Of a DNA stretch of 64,000 nucleotides, positions 44,102 to 52,087 are shown piece by piece. The first letter of the stretch is position 1. Every line of letters starts with the position of its first letter. The notes under the pieces are model-generated. The model did not search any database and was not told where the DNA came from. It saw nothing but the letters and a program-made list of their open reading frames with translations. Where the stretch lies: assembly GCA_016218045.1 (NCBI GenBank), contig JACRFB010000015.1:43837-107836 (forward strand). The letters are read 5' to 3'. The translations under genes were made by a program, and so were the position numbers. The stretch is from Ignavibacteriota bacterium (GTDB lineage: Bacteria; Bacteroidota; Ignavibacteria; SZUA-365).

Positions 44102-44728
44102 TCACATTCGATAATTGCTGATGGTTACTGTATAGCGTCCGTAGAAGAGTCCTGGAATGGTTCCTGCAGGCGCAGAAACGCTGCCTCCAACCCAGAAAAA
44201 GGTGCGCGGTTCAATACTTTGTCCCGGATCTCCCGGCATGTGCATTGTATTGGTCGTCACACCATCACCAACAAAGTTTGCTCCGCCGCTTCCAGGTTGC
44301 ACAGGATCTTCTGTGCCTGTGGGCGGTATGTAGTACTTCACCGGTTCTCTGAGAAATGGAATTTCGTTGCCTGGTCCGCTGAGGAGATTGCCGCCGATTT
44401 TCCGGTGCAGGACGAGCGACAGGGGAAAAGTCACGTCGATATCCGACGCTCCCTCTGCGGTGACCATGAAGCGCAATGCGCGCGATTCCCATGCGTGAAC
44501 TTCCTTGCTCATGCCGACTGTCATCCAGCCGAAGGTGAGCGGTTCGTTGTGGGCATCGACGCGCGCGAGGCGGGCTACATTTATCGTCACCGTGCCGCTG
44601 GCCTGATCGTTGATGTACTGTGCACACAGGTCCGGAGACGAGATCACAAGCGCTCCGGCGACCGCAAGAATCGCCAGGACGCCGCGGAAAGCATTATGCA
44701 ATGTGATGTCGCGCTCCATGGAGATCAT
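44102..44728 (-). CDS. Secreted DUF4402-like fimbrial subunit (3)
   Basis: 208 residues (start 44728; ATG 44719 also possible). Signal peptide around GVLAILAVAGALVISSPDLC. The mature N-terminus YINDQASGTVTINVARLARV matches in pattern the starts of subunits 2 and 4 (short leader, then xGTxTINVxxxAxV), which could be the donor-strand extension. Further strands: IDVTFPLSLVLHRKIGG and the end GLFYGRYTVTISNYRM. The first base of its ATG overlaps the last base of the previous stop (TGATG), so translation is coupled. Confidence 0.72.
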   Translation of the reverse strand: MISMERDITLHNAFRGVLAILAVAGALVISSPDLCAQYINDQASGTVTINVARLARVDAHNEPLTFGWMTVGMSKEVHAWESRALRFMVTAEGASDIDVTFPLSLVLHRKIGGNLLSGPGNEIPFLREPVKYYIPPTGTEDPVQPGSGGANFVGDGVTTNTMHMPGDPGQSIEPRTFFWVGGSVSAPAGTIPGLFYGRYTVTISNYRM

Positions 44729-45207
44729 CAGATCTTATAGTCGCTGAGTGTGAGCTTGCATGTGACCGATGAGGCGCCGGGTGTGACAGCCGTCACCGTG
44801 GTCTTCGTATCGACATAGTAATATCCTTCGCTGTACAGGGTGGATCCGGAAAGAGCCGCATCGTCGATACTCCCGGTCGCCGTTGTTCCCTGGCTCGTGG
44901 TCGGCGGTGTAAAATCATCGCCCTTCACGCTATAGTTGCTGAGAGTGATTTTAGCATTGAGCGTGGTGAATTCCCACGCAATATCCACGGTCGCCGTCTG
45001 ATCACCGCTCACCTTGAAGGTCCAGTCCACATCCTTTGTCTGACCGACCACGATCCAAAAATCACCGGTCTGAGTAAGCTTCTGAACATTGGCCTTCTGA
45101 ATCACCTGCACGTTGATGGTACCTTCTGCACTCTGATTTTCGTACTGCGAGAATGCGGCGCCGCTCACGAGTACAAAGGCGACGAGGATAAGGAGAATGT
45201 GTTTCAT
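44728..45207 (-). CDS. Secreted DUF4402-like fimbrial subunit (4), possible major subunit
   Basis: 159 residues with signal peptide MKHILLILVAFVLVSGAAFS. Mature start QYENQSAEGTINVQVIQKAN resembles subunit 3; body VDIAWEFTTLNAKITLSNYS and end SSVTCKLTLSDYKI, with a single Cys. It is rich in Thr, Ser and Val, as major pilins often are, and is the first subunit of the operon, with GGAG about eight bases before the ATG. A four-base overlap (ATGA) couples it to the CheW-like gene. Confidence 0.72.
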   Translation of the reverse strand: MKHILLILVAFVLVSGAAFSQYENQSAEGTINVQVIQKANVQKLTQTGDFWIVVGQTKDVDWTFKVSGDQTATVDIAWEFTTLNAKITLSNYSVKGDDFTPPTTSQGTTATGSIDDAALSGSTLYSEGYYYVDTKTTVTAVTPGASSVTCKLTLSDYKI

Positions 45208-45839
45208 GACGATTCACTCCATCGATTGTTGTGTGATGTGTTAGTAACCGCTCTCGGCTGCTGCGACATATTCGGGGGCCCTGCGGCAACAGTCTTGATC
45301 GGAGGTGTATCTCTCGTTGTATCGTATAAGGGTTCGTCCACAGTTTCAGTTTCAGAGCTTGGCGTCTGGGTGGCATTGCTGCGACCCGACAACGTCCGTG
45401 CGCCGTAGTCGTCCGATTCATTGGGAAAATGCGCCGTATCGACGAGGTGGAGCATTCGTCCACCGAGCCGTACGGTGCTGAGGAGTATCTCTCCGCGACG
45501 TTCGAACCGGAGCACATCTTGACGATCGAAATCAAGATCGTCCGAGGAGCACATGGAAGAGACACGGTCAACAAGCAGGGCATAACGACTATTCGTCTGT
45601 TCCACGATCAGATACTGTGATGAGTCCGCGATGCCACGCCTCGGTTGACCGAGGAGTTCCAGAAAATCCAGCGGGGTCGCACCCAGGGCCTCCGGTGCCG
45701 AATCGCAATGAACTTTGAATGTCCGCACATCGGCGAGTTGTATATGCTGCAATGACACTATGGCGAGTACCCGATCCCACGCGGCGGCATATTCTTCCGA
45801 GCCGATTGAAAACGTAGTAATCACAGAATGCGACAACAT
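45204..45839 (-). CDS. CheW-like domain protein, second copy, heading the fimbrial operon
   Basis: 211 residues. The N-terminal 145 have the CheW-like strand order: VITTFSIGSEEYAAAWDRVL, then TPLDFLELLGQPRRG, a strand pair YLIVEQTNSRYALLVDRVSS and the end GEILLSTVRLGGRMLHLVD. The remaining 65 residues are Ser/Thr/Pro-rich and look disordered. No signal peptide is present, so it is cytoplasmic, although all five genes after it in the transcript encode exported proteins. It overlaps subunit 4 by four bases. A sigma-54 type promoter candidate lies about 60 bp before its ATG. Confidence 0.75.
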   Translation of the reverse strand: MLSHSVITTFSIGSEEYAAAWDRVLAIVSLQHIQLADVRTFKVHCDSAPEALGATPLDFLELLGQPRRGIADSSQYLIVEQTNSRYALLVDRVSSMCSSDDLDFDRQDVLRFERRGEILLSTVRLGGRMLHLVDTAHFPNESDDYGARTLSGRSNATQTPSSETETVDEPLYDTTRDTPPIKTVAAGPPNMSQQPRAVTNTSHNNRWSESS

Positions 45840-45898
45840 GCGTCACCACCCCTGAGCAATGCTTTTTGAGAATGCGATTTCCCGGATGTTTATAACAC

Positions 45899-45915
45899 GG
45901 CAAAGTCCATGCCGG
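45899..45915 (-). promoter_or_regulatory. Sigma-54 (-24/-12) promoter candidate for the CheW/fimbrial operon
   Basis: On the minus strand the bases are CCGGCATGGACTTTGCC: GG (45913-45912), ten bases, GC (45901-45900), which matches the consensus TGGCACG-N4-TTGC except for the leading T, one internal C and the trailing base. Predicted start of transcription is near 45888 and the first ATG is at 45839. Two sigma-54 activators are encoded 7-10 kb away in the same locus. The site is also a small inverted repeat (CGGCA/TGCCG), so chance symmetry is an alternative. Confidence 0.6.
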
Positions 45916-45946
45916 AAATCAATCCCTCAAACACGCTGTATTAGGT

Positions 45947-45999
45947 ACTCCGAGGAGTCCCGACGTAAAGAAACTGAATCCCGCGTAAGGAATCTTTAC
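45947..45999. promoter_or_regulatory. Inverted repeats upstream of the -24/-12 element, candidate activator sites
   Basis: ACTCCGAGGAGT (45947-45958) is a near-perfect palindrome, and GTAAAGA (45965-45971) faces TCTTTAC (45993-45999). They lie about 35-85 bp upstream of the sigma-54 element, near where enhancer sites usually sit. The second pair could instead be the terminator of the gene ending at 46058. Apart from these, 45840-46057 shows nothing else. Confidence 0.3.
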
Positions 46000-46057
46000 A
46001 GCCGATGCCATCGCTGTGATCCCGCTTTGCGCGACCGCAGCTAGTTTGAACCAGCGG

Positions 46058-48400
46058 TCAGCGCACGCCCCTCAGCCGTGCAATCTCCTCCGCCGCGAGC
46101 AGGTATTCCGCTGCTGCAGCCGTGGAGGGAAAGGCGCCATAGGCGGATTCGGACACGGGATCGACGAGCTCGGGTAGCAGGCCGTCGTTGTGTTGCGCAA
46201 TACCTGTGGCGGCTTGAAAAAGCTGTTCGGCCCGCGGGAGATTTCCGCACACAGCGTGCGCACGCGCCAAGCGCAGTGTGATAAGCGGACGCGCCATGCG
46301 CCCGTATGCGTCGCCGTCGGGAAGGGCGTTGAAGGCCAGGCCCGCGTCGTCGGCGCGGAATCCCCGCTCAACCACATCGAGGGCAAATCGTGCCTCGGCC
46401 GAATTCGGTTCGAAGAGTCCGAGCAGTATCCCGTCGATGATCAACGGATGGAAGAGGGACACCTCGGCCGGAGTCAACTCGGCCGCCGACTGTTTGCGAG
46501 CGGCACTGCGGATGTTCTCGCGTATCGCGCGCAGGATCGACTGCGAGGCCTCGCGGTAGAGATACGACTTTGTAGACTCGCCCAGGGCGAAAGCGTACCG
46601 TGCCGCGGTGAACAGCGCCCACGAGGCATGCAGCGAGGTGACTGCCGATGGTGTGTGCGCGAGTGCCTCTCCCCACGGCGCATGTCCGTCGTGCAGGAGC
46701 TGCGTCGCACTGTCCCGCGTGAAGAGCAGCACATCGGCCGCGAGTGCCGAGAGGTTGCGCCAGCGGGGAAGGATCCAGGCGCTGTCGGCGCTTTTGCGCG
46801 CTGCGGGCGATAGTGCGCGGGACGCCGTTTCGCGACGCGCGATCGCGCGTCGGTATGCTTCCACCGCCTCGATGTACAGCGCTGTGCCATCGAGCGAGAG
46901 TTGCGCGTGGTCGGGACGCTGCCACCGCTTTTCCGTGCCGTTGCCGAGATACCAGGCGGGCGTTATCCGGTACGGAAAGCCGACGCCGAACTCCTCCCCA
47001 TACACGTCGAAGCGCGCGTATTCGCCCGCATCGGCTTTGTCGACAAAGGCGAGTCCCGCGGCGGCCTGTGTGTGTAGACCGCAGGTCGCCAGTGCGATGC
47101 ACGCCGCGAAATGGTCGCGCGGCTGGCAGCGCGCGCGCGAATCAGGCGCAAAGGCCGAGACGATCTGTCCCTCGCCCATGCCCGCCTCTCGCACCTGCGC
47201 CGAGAGCAGGATCGCGCGGCTCGTCTCGTACACGCGGCGTTCGTTCTCGCGCAATGCGGCCGGAGCGTAAAGCGCGTCCTTCAGAATAACCTCCCAGCGA
47301 TGTATCTCGGCCTCGAGCGACCAGGACTTGTGTCCATCAACAGCCGGGGCGTCGAGCGCGTCGGCGAGGTCGCGCTGCGCGAGTTCGTCGCAACACGAGT
47401 TCCAGGCGAGCACGAAGGTGCGGCGCCGTTCGAGGGGATCCTCGTCGTTGAATTCACGCAGCGCCCAGTAACTGCGGTCGAACGTGGCGAAGAGGCCCGG
47501 ATCGGTGACGGGGGCGCCGGCACGCATCGCAACACGAATCGCAAGCACACGTCCGCGTGTCGCGCGCGGATGGAACCAGCTCACATCGAATCCTTCGCGG
47601 AAGCGGGCGGTGATGATGGCCGTGTTGCGGACGTAGCCGATCTCCGTCATCTCGCAGTCCGCGAGCGGTTTCCTTGTGCCGCGGACCTCGACCGTGATCC
47701 CGCAGGCACTGAGTATCGACTGCGTCGGGACCCCGTTCTCGAGTTCATGGAAAAGATGCGGCTTTGTCCATGCAATCTGGAGCGTCACGGGATCGAGGGC
47801 CGAGACCGCCGCGCCGTTGCTCAGAAACAACGGCGAGCGGCGGAACGGCGCGTCAACGATTTCATCGAGCACGGATGGAAGAGAATCGGCTCTGATTATC
47901 CGGAATATGGATCCCGCGATGCCGCCGGAATCGCCCATGTCGTACACGCGTACCGCGAGCAGATTGTACTCCTCGCGAAACTCGCGCGGAAGCGGATACA
48001 CGCGGAGCGACGCGAATTCCGATCGAGGCGCGGGCGGGAAGGCGCCCGTCTCGCCTACAAGCACGCCGTTCAGATAGGCCTCGTCGGCGTCATCCACCGC
48101 GCTCATCACGAGCAGCAGCGAGTCGCGGCGCAGCGCGGTCGGGATGCGGAAGCGCAGGCGGTACCAGCCGAAGCCGTCAAGCAGGGGATATCCCGCGCGC
48201 TCCCAGGAGCCGGGTACGGGTATGAAGTTCCATCCGTCCTCGCGCTCGTCGATGTACTTGCTGCGCCACACTTCGTCGTCGCCGGGCTTGAAAGCCGCGA
48301 GACCGCGCAGGTCTATCGACGTTGTGTCGCCGGGACCCGCCGCCCGCGCCGCCTGGCAGAGCAGCAGCAGGAAGCCGAGGATGGCGATCGAACGGCTCAC
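46058..48400 (-). CDS. Secreted protein with glycosidase-type jelly roll and helical barrel
   Basis: 780 residues from GTG 48400, which overlaps the stop of the nucleoside phosphorylase gene (GTGA) and gives the signal peptide IAILGFLLLLCQAARAA. Residues about 40-190 resemble the sugar-binding domain of GH2 enzymes (FIPVPGSWERAGYPLLDGFG, WYRLRFRIPTALR, VDDADEAYLNGVLVGETG). A beta-sandwich middle and an alpha-helical C-terminal half (about 400-780) recall (alpha/alpha)6 glycosidases, but no catalytic signature is evident. A role in carbohydrate breakdown is therefore only suggested. Coupling to nucleoside-salvage genes is odd. Confidence 0.7.
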   Translation of the reverse strand: MSRSIAILGFLLLLCQAARAAGPGDTTSIDLRGLAAFKPGDDEVWRSKYIDEREDGWNFIPVPGSWERAGYPLLDGFGWYRLRFRIPTALRRDSLLLVMSAVDDADEAYLNGVLVGETGAFPPAPRSEFASLRVYPLPREFREEYNLLAVRVYDMGDSGGIAGSIFRIIRADSLPSVLDEIVDAPFRRSPLFLSNGAAVSALDPVTLQIAWTKPHLFHELENGVPTQSILSACGITVEVRGTRKPLADCEMTEIGYVRNTAIITARFREGFDVSWFHPRATRGRVLAIRVAMRAGAPVTDPGLFATFDRSYWALREFNDEDPLERRRTFVLAWNSCCDELAQRDLADALDAPAVDGHKSWSLEAEIHRWEVILKDALYAPAALRENERRVYETSRAILLSAQVREAGMGEGQIVSAFAPDSRARCQPRDHFAACIALATCGLHTQAAAGLAFVDKADAGEYARFDVYGEEFGVGFPYRITPAWYLGNGTEKRWQRPDHAQLSLDGTALYIEAVEAYRRAIARRETASRALSPAARKSADSAWILPRWRNLSALAADVLLFTRDSATQLLHDGHAPWGEALAHTPSAVTSLHASWALFTAARYAFALGESTKSYLYREASQSILRAIRENIRSAARKQSAAELTPAEVSLFHPLIIDGILLGLFEPNSAEARFALDVVERGFRADDAGLAFNALPDGDAYGRMARPLITLRLARAHAVCGNLPRAEQLFQAATGIAQHNDGLLPELVDPVSESAYGAFPSTAAAAEYLLAAEEIARLRGVR

Positions 48401-49227
48401 AGCGCGCGGATGTAGTGTTCCAGCCAGAGGTGCAGCCGGCCCGCTGCCTCGCCCGCCACGCGTGTCACGTCGTCGTGCGCGGTGACGGTGGGCACGACGG
48501 CGCTTTTGTTGGTGATGCACGATATCGCAACGGTCCGGATTCCGCGCCGCGACGCGGCGACAATTTCGGGAACACTCGACATGCCAATGGCATCGACTCC
48601 GGCACCACGCAGAAATGCGATCTCCGCGCGGGTTTCATAGGAGGGTCCGGAGCAGTATCCGTAACAGCCCTCGCGCAACTGTATGCCCGCGTCGTTCGCG
48701 GCGGTGCGTGCGCGCGCGACACATCCGGCGTCGCCGTACCCGCGTGGATCGATGCCGCCCGCAGCGTCGAAGGCCGACAGTCCGCCTCCCATGCGCAGCG
48801 AGAGCGGGAGCACGAGGTAATCCGTCACAAGCATGAGGTCGCCCGTGTCGAGCAGGGGATGCACGCCGCCCGCGGCATTTGTGACAATCAGCTCCTGAAC
48901 TCCCATTTCGGCGGCGATGAATGCGGGCAGCGCCGACGCGTCCGTGTGAAAACCCTCGAATACGTGCATGCGTCCGCGGAAGGCAAGCACGGTTTTTCCG
49001 CCGATGCGTCCGGCGGTGATGCGCCCCTCGTGCCCAGGCACGGTCGATGCGGGGTACCCCGGCAGATCCGAGGCCGCGATCGAGTGCTGCGCGTCGAGCG
49101 CGTCCGCCGCATCACCGAGGCCGGAACCGAACACGATGGCGGTATCGGCGCTGTCGACGAGCCGCTCGCGCAGCACAGCGGCTATGCCGCGCGCAATGTC
49201 GGCGGCGGATGTGGCGGCGTCCGACAT
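48397..49227 (-). CDS. punA: Purine nucleoside phosphorylase, trimeric type
   Basis: 276 residues. Family motifs in order: VFGSGLGDAADAL, STVPGHEGRITAG (phosphate), LAFRGRMHVFEG, IVTNAAGGVHPLLDTGDLM, CSGPSYETRAEIAFLRG, VDAIGMSSVPEIVAA and AISCITNKSA. It splits inosine or guanosine with phosphate to base and ribose-1-phosphate. The residue set fits the PNP/MTAP superfamily trimeric class; methylthioinosine phosphorylase is a less likely alternative. The start ATG 49227 shares one base with the tdk stop (TGATG), so salvage genes are coupled. Confidence 0.92.
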   Translation of the reverse strand: MSDAATSAADIARGIAAVLRERLVDSADTAIVFGSGLGDAADALDAQHSIAASDLPGYPASTVPGHEGRITAGRIGGKTVLAFRGRMHVFEGFHTDASALPAFIAAEMGVQELIVTNAAGGVHPLLDTGDLMLVTDYLVLPLSLRMGGGLSAFDAAGGIDPRGYGDAGCVARARTAANDAGIQLREGCYGYCSGPSYETRAEIAFLRGAGVDAIGMSSVPEIVAASRRGIRTVAISCITNKSAVVPTVTAHDDVTRVAGEAAGRLHLWLEHYIRAL

Positions 49228-49832
49228 CAGCCGCGCGAATCCGATGCGGGGACGACGTGTTCGAGATCGGTGGTGAAGCAACTCCGGCAGCGCGCCTCGT
49301 AGGCGCCCGCGGCCCCCACCAGCACACGCACGTCGCTCTTTGTCACGCGCTGCGTCCTGTTGGCGGGATTGCCGCACACCATGCAGATCGCGAGTGTCTT
49401 GGTGATGTATTCGGCGATGGCCAGAAGCTGCGGCATCGGTTCGAAGGGCTGGCCGAGGTAGTCCTGATCCAACCCTGCCACGATGACACGCCGCCCTGTA
49501 TTGGCGAGCCGCTCGCAGACTTCCACAAGCGTGTTGTCGAAGAACTGTGCCTCGTCGATGCCCACGACGTCGACGCCGTGACAGCCGTCGAGTATTTCCT
49601 GCGGGGTGGTGACGGTGACGGATGGCAGCGAGGAGCCGCTGTGTGAGACGATGTGTCCGTTGCTGTAGCGGGTGTCGATCTCCGGTTTGAAAATCGCCAC
49701 GCGCTGTTTTGCGATCTGCGCGCGTCGCAGGCGGCGGATCAGTTCCTCGGTTTTTCCGCTGAACATGCTGCCGCACACGACTTCGATCCAGCCAATGTCC
49801 TGGGGCAGATTTTTGATGGGGATGGTGTCCAC
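49227..49832 (-). CDS. tdk: Thymidine kinase
   Basis: 201-residue type II thymidine kinase. P-loop VVCGSMFSGKTEELIRRL, catalytic region DVVGIDEAQFFD, thymidine lasso around GLDQDYLGQPFEPM and a zinc site with paired CxxC (CMVCGNPA and CRSC). It phosphorylates thymidine to TMP. First gene of the salvage transcript. Confidence 0.96.
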   Translation of the reverse strand: MDTIPIKNLPQDIGWIEVVCGSMFSGKTEELIRRLRRAQIAKQRVAIFKPEIDTRYSNGHIVSHSGSSLPSVTVTTPQEILDGCHGVDVVGIDEAQFFDNTLVEVCERLANTGRRVIVAGLDQDYLGQPFEPMPQLLAIAEYITKTLAICMVCGNPANRTQRVTKSDVRVLVGAAGAYEARCRSCFTTDLEHVVPASDSRG

Positions 49833-49936
49833 TGTAGTGTCGTGTCTGATTGAAAGTGGCGGGTAAGATAGCGGGAATTCCGGGTTTGCCCAAAGCGTTG
49901 CACTCTCATAGGCCGGGCGCTGTGTCTATTCTGCTG

Positions 49937-50240
49937 GGTCCTATCACTCGCGTGAGGATACAGGATGAAGGAGACAGGAGACAGGCACTGCGTCGGTCTG
50001 TGTCTCCTGCCTCCTATCGCGTTGGTCCTAACACGCGTGTGAGGATACAGGATGAAGGAGACAGGAGACAGGCGCTACGTCGATTCGTGTCTCCTGCCTC
50101 CTGTCTCCTGGGTCCTACCATTCGAGTGAGGAGTCAGGAGAAAGGAGACAGGAGGAAGGTACTATCTCGATTCGTGTCTCCTGACTCCTTACTCCTGTGT
50201 CCTAACACTCACGTGAGTATACAGGAGAAAGGAGACAGAT
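49937..50240. repeat. Tandem 87-bp hairpin repeat, left array (about 3.5 copies)
   Basis: Units start at 49937, 50024, 50111 and 50198, exactly 87 bp apart, each beginning GGTCCTA (last one TGTCCTA). Every unit holds a short palindrome of the type ACTCRCGTGAG, then GGAGACAGGAGACAGG, a 15-17 base centre and its reverse complement CCTGCCTCCTGTCTCC. The last unit is cut after its first arm, next to the four-helix-bundle gene. The stretch 49833-49936 shows nothing else. Confidence 0.92.
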
Positions 50241-50256
50241 GCTGAGTCGACGGCCT

Positions 50257-50619
50257 TCAGCGTCGAACACGCCTTTCAATGGATTTTTTGTACGAAGTCA
50301 GCAATCGTGACACCTCCTCGGCATGGGGCTCCCACGAAACGTTGTTGGAGTAGTTTAGATCACGTGCAAGAAGAATATAATATCGAGTCTCTTCCAAGGA
50401 TGCCTGCGCGATGTTAAGGAATCGGATTTTTTCCGCATCGGACTGACGCTTGAATCCTTCGGCGATGTTTGCAGGAACGGACACAACCGCCCGACGAAGT
50501 TGAGACGTGAGACCGTATTGTTCTGTCATAGGAAATCCCTCACTCTCCGCATACGACACCAACACCAACGAGTGCGCTTTTCTCCAGACGAGTAAATCGG
50601 TAAAAGACTGTGCTGCCAT
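50257..50619 (-). CDS. Four-helix-bundle protein, 23S rRNA intervening-sequence (S23) family
   Basis: 120 residues with the family pattern FTDLLVWRKAHSLVL, FPMTEQYGLTSQLRRAVVSV, then PANIAEGFKR and FLNIAQASLEETRYYILLAR. Members form pentameric four-helix bundles; they were first seen inside 23S rRNA intervening sequences and the DGR accessory protein Avd has the same fold, but the free-standing ones have no known role. This copy is free-standing and is bracketed by arrays of one 87-bp hairpin repeat, 17 bp away on its 3' side and 82 bp on its 5' side. No reverse transcriptase or template repeat is nearby, so a DGR is not indicated. Confidence 0.88.
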   Translation of the reverse strand: MAAQSFTDLLVWRKAHSLVLVSYAESEGFPMTEQYGLTSQLRRAVVSVPANIAEGFKRQSDAEKIRFLNIAQASLEETRYYILLARDLNYSNNVSWEPHAEEVSRLLTSYKKSIERRVRR

Positions 50620-50700
50620 AACCTGCCTCAGAATCTCCCTTGATGCAACCCTACAGAGTACGCTTCCCGAGGGATTATTGTTCCCGAAAATGGGATCCCG

Positions 50701-50962
50701 AGTCCGAACACTCCCGTGAGGATACAGGATGAAGGAGACAGGAGACAGGCGCTACGTCGATTCGTGTCTCCTGCCTCCTGTCTCCTGGGTCCTAAAACTC
50801 GCGTGAGGATACAGGATGAAGGAGACAGGAGACAGGCGCTACGTCGATTCGTGTCTCCTGCCTCCTGTCTCCTGGGTCCTAAAACTCGTGTGAGGATACA
50901 GGATGAAGGAGACAGGAGACAGGCGCTACGTCGATACGTGTCTCCTGCCTCCTGTCTCCTGA
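50701..50962. repeat. Tandem 87-bp hairpin repeat, right array (3 copies)
   Basis: Units start at 50701, 50788 and 50875, again 87 bp apart, nearly identical to each other and to the left array, in the same orientation. Outside the repeats, 50620-50700 and 50963-51066 hold nothing recognisable. Confidence 0.92.
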
Positions 50963-51066
50963 CTCCTCACTGGAGTAAGGTAGACCCATGCCCCACTCTC
51001 CATAGGCGTGTAGTTGAACCCGACCTCCGGCATCCCTAATTTGCCAGGAATAGACCGGCAAACCCC

Positions 51067-52041
51067 ATGGATAACGAAAGATTAACGCGCCGCGAATTCC
51101 TCTCCCGAACCGGCAAGGCCGCCGGGCTGGCCGCGCTCACAAGCACCGCCGGTCTGGCACTGCACGTGCGCGACCCCAGGCCGTTTGATGAAGACGAGAC
51201 CAAGCCGCTCGTGCGTGATCTACGCATAGCAGGCCTTGCGCCGCGGCTTGCCGTCGTACATGGCGAGGATCCGGCGTTGCTCGCGCGCGCAAGCATAGAG
51301 AAACTCGGCGGCATGGGCACCTTCATCAAACGTGGCGACGTCGTGGTGGTGAAGCCAAACATCGGATGGGACCGCATGCCCGAGCAGGCCGCAAACACCA
51401 ATCCCGCCGTGGTGCGCGAGATCATCCAGCTCTGCCTCGCCGCGGGTGCCGCAAAGGTGATCGTGACCGATGTCACCTGTAATGAGACGGAACGCTGCTT
51501 CCAGCGTAGCGGCATTGCGCGCGCCGCGGAAGAGGCGGGCGCCGAGGTGCGCCGTCCGCGCGAATCGGATTTCACGGAAGTGAATACGGGCGGCGTGATG
51601 CTTGGCAAACAGCCCGTGCTCAAGAGTTTCCTCGAGGCCGACAAGGTCATAAATGTACCTATCGCCAAACACCATTCGCTGACCGGCACCACACTCGCGC
51701 TCAAGAATCTGTACGGCATCATCAGCGGCAACCGGAGCCGCCTGCATCAGGACATACACAACAGTCTCGCCGATCTCGGCAATTTCCTGCGACCCACACT
51801 GACCGTCGTCGATGCCTTCCGCATACTCCGGCGCAACGGTCCGCAGGGCGGCAATCTCGCGGATGTGGAATACACAAAGACGCTCGTCGCCTGCGCAGAT
51901 ACGGTTGCCGCCGACGCCTACGCCGCTGAAACGTTTTTCGGACTTACGCGCGACCGGCTGAACTATCTGGGCTTCGCGCAGGAGCGCGGCCTCGGCACGG
52001 CGGACTATCGCACTCTCCCCATCGACGAGTTCACCGTATGA
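51067..52041 (+). CDS. DUF362 protein with Tat-type signal
   Basis: 324 residues. N-terminus LTRREFLSRTGKAAGLAAL is a twin-arginine signal. DUF362 features: DVVVVKPNIGWDRMPEQAAN, NPAVVREIIQLCLAAGAAKV, VINVPIAKHHSLTGTTLALK and a final DYRTLPIDEFTV. The domain was named without a known activity and often stands next to 4Fe-4S proteins, as here, where the polyferredoxin gene follows after 46 bp. A redox role in the periplasm is plausible but unproven. Confidence 0.88.
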   Translation: MDNERLTRREFLSRTGKAAGLAALTSTAGLALHVRDPRPFDEDETKPLVRDLRIAGLAPRLAVVHGEDPALLARASIEKLGGMGTFIKRGDVVVVKPNIGWDRMPEQAANTNPAVVREIIQLCLAAGAAKVIVTDVTCNETERCFQRSGIARAAEEAGAEVRRPRESDFTEVNTGGVMLGKQPVLKSFLEADKVINVPIAKHHSLTGTTLALKNLYGIISGNRSRLHQDIHNSLADLGNFLRPTLTVVDAFRILRRNGPQGGNLADVEYTKTLVACADTVAADAYAAETFFGLTRDRLNYLGFAQERGLGTADYRTLPIDEFTV

Positions 52042-52087
52042 CACGCTCCAACCCGTGCGCCGCCGCCCTCGTCCCGGAGTATCAATC

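Noticed and set aside
47111..48415. 434-codon open frame opposite the glycosidase-like gene
   Set aside because: Antisense shadow; the minus-strand frame has a signal peptide and coupled start.
50257..50619. Diversity-generating retroelement (Avd-like accessory gene)
   Set aside because: No reverse transcriptase and no template/variable repeat pair nearby; the repeats are symmetric hairpins.
49937..50962. CRISPR array
   Set aside because: The period is constant, but there are no unique spacers: the whole 87-bp unit is repeated, including its centre.
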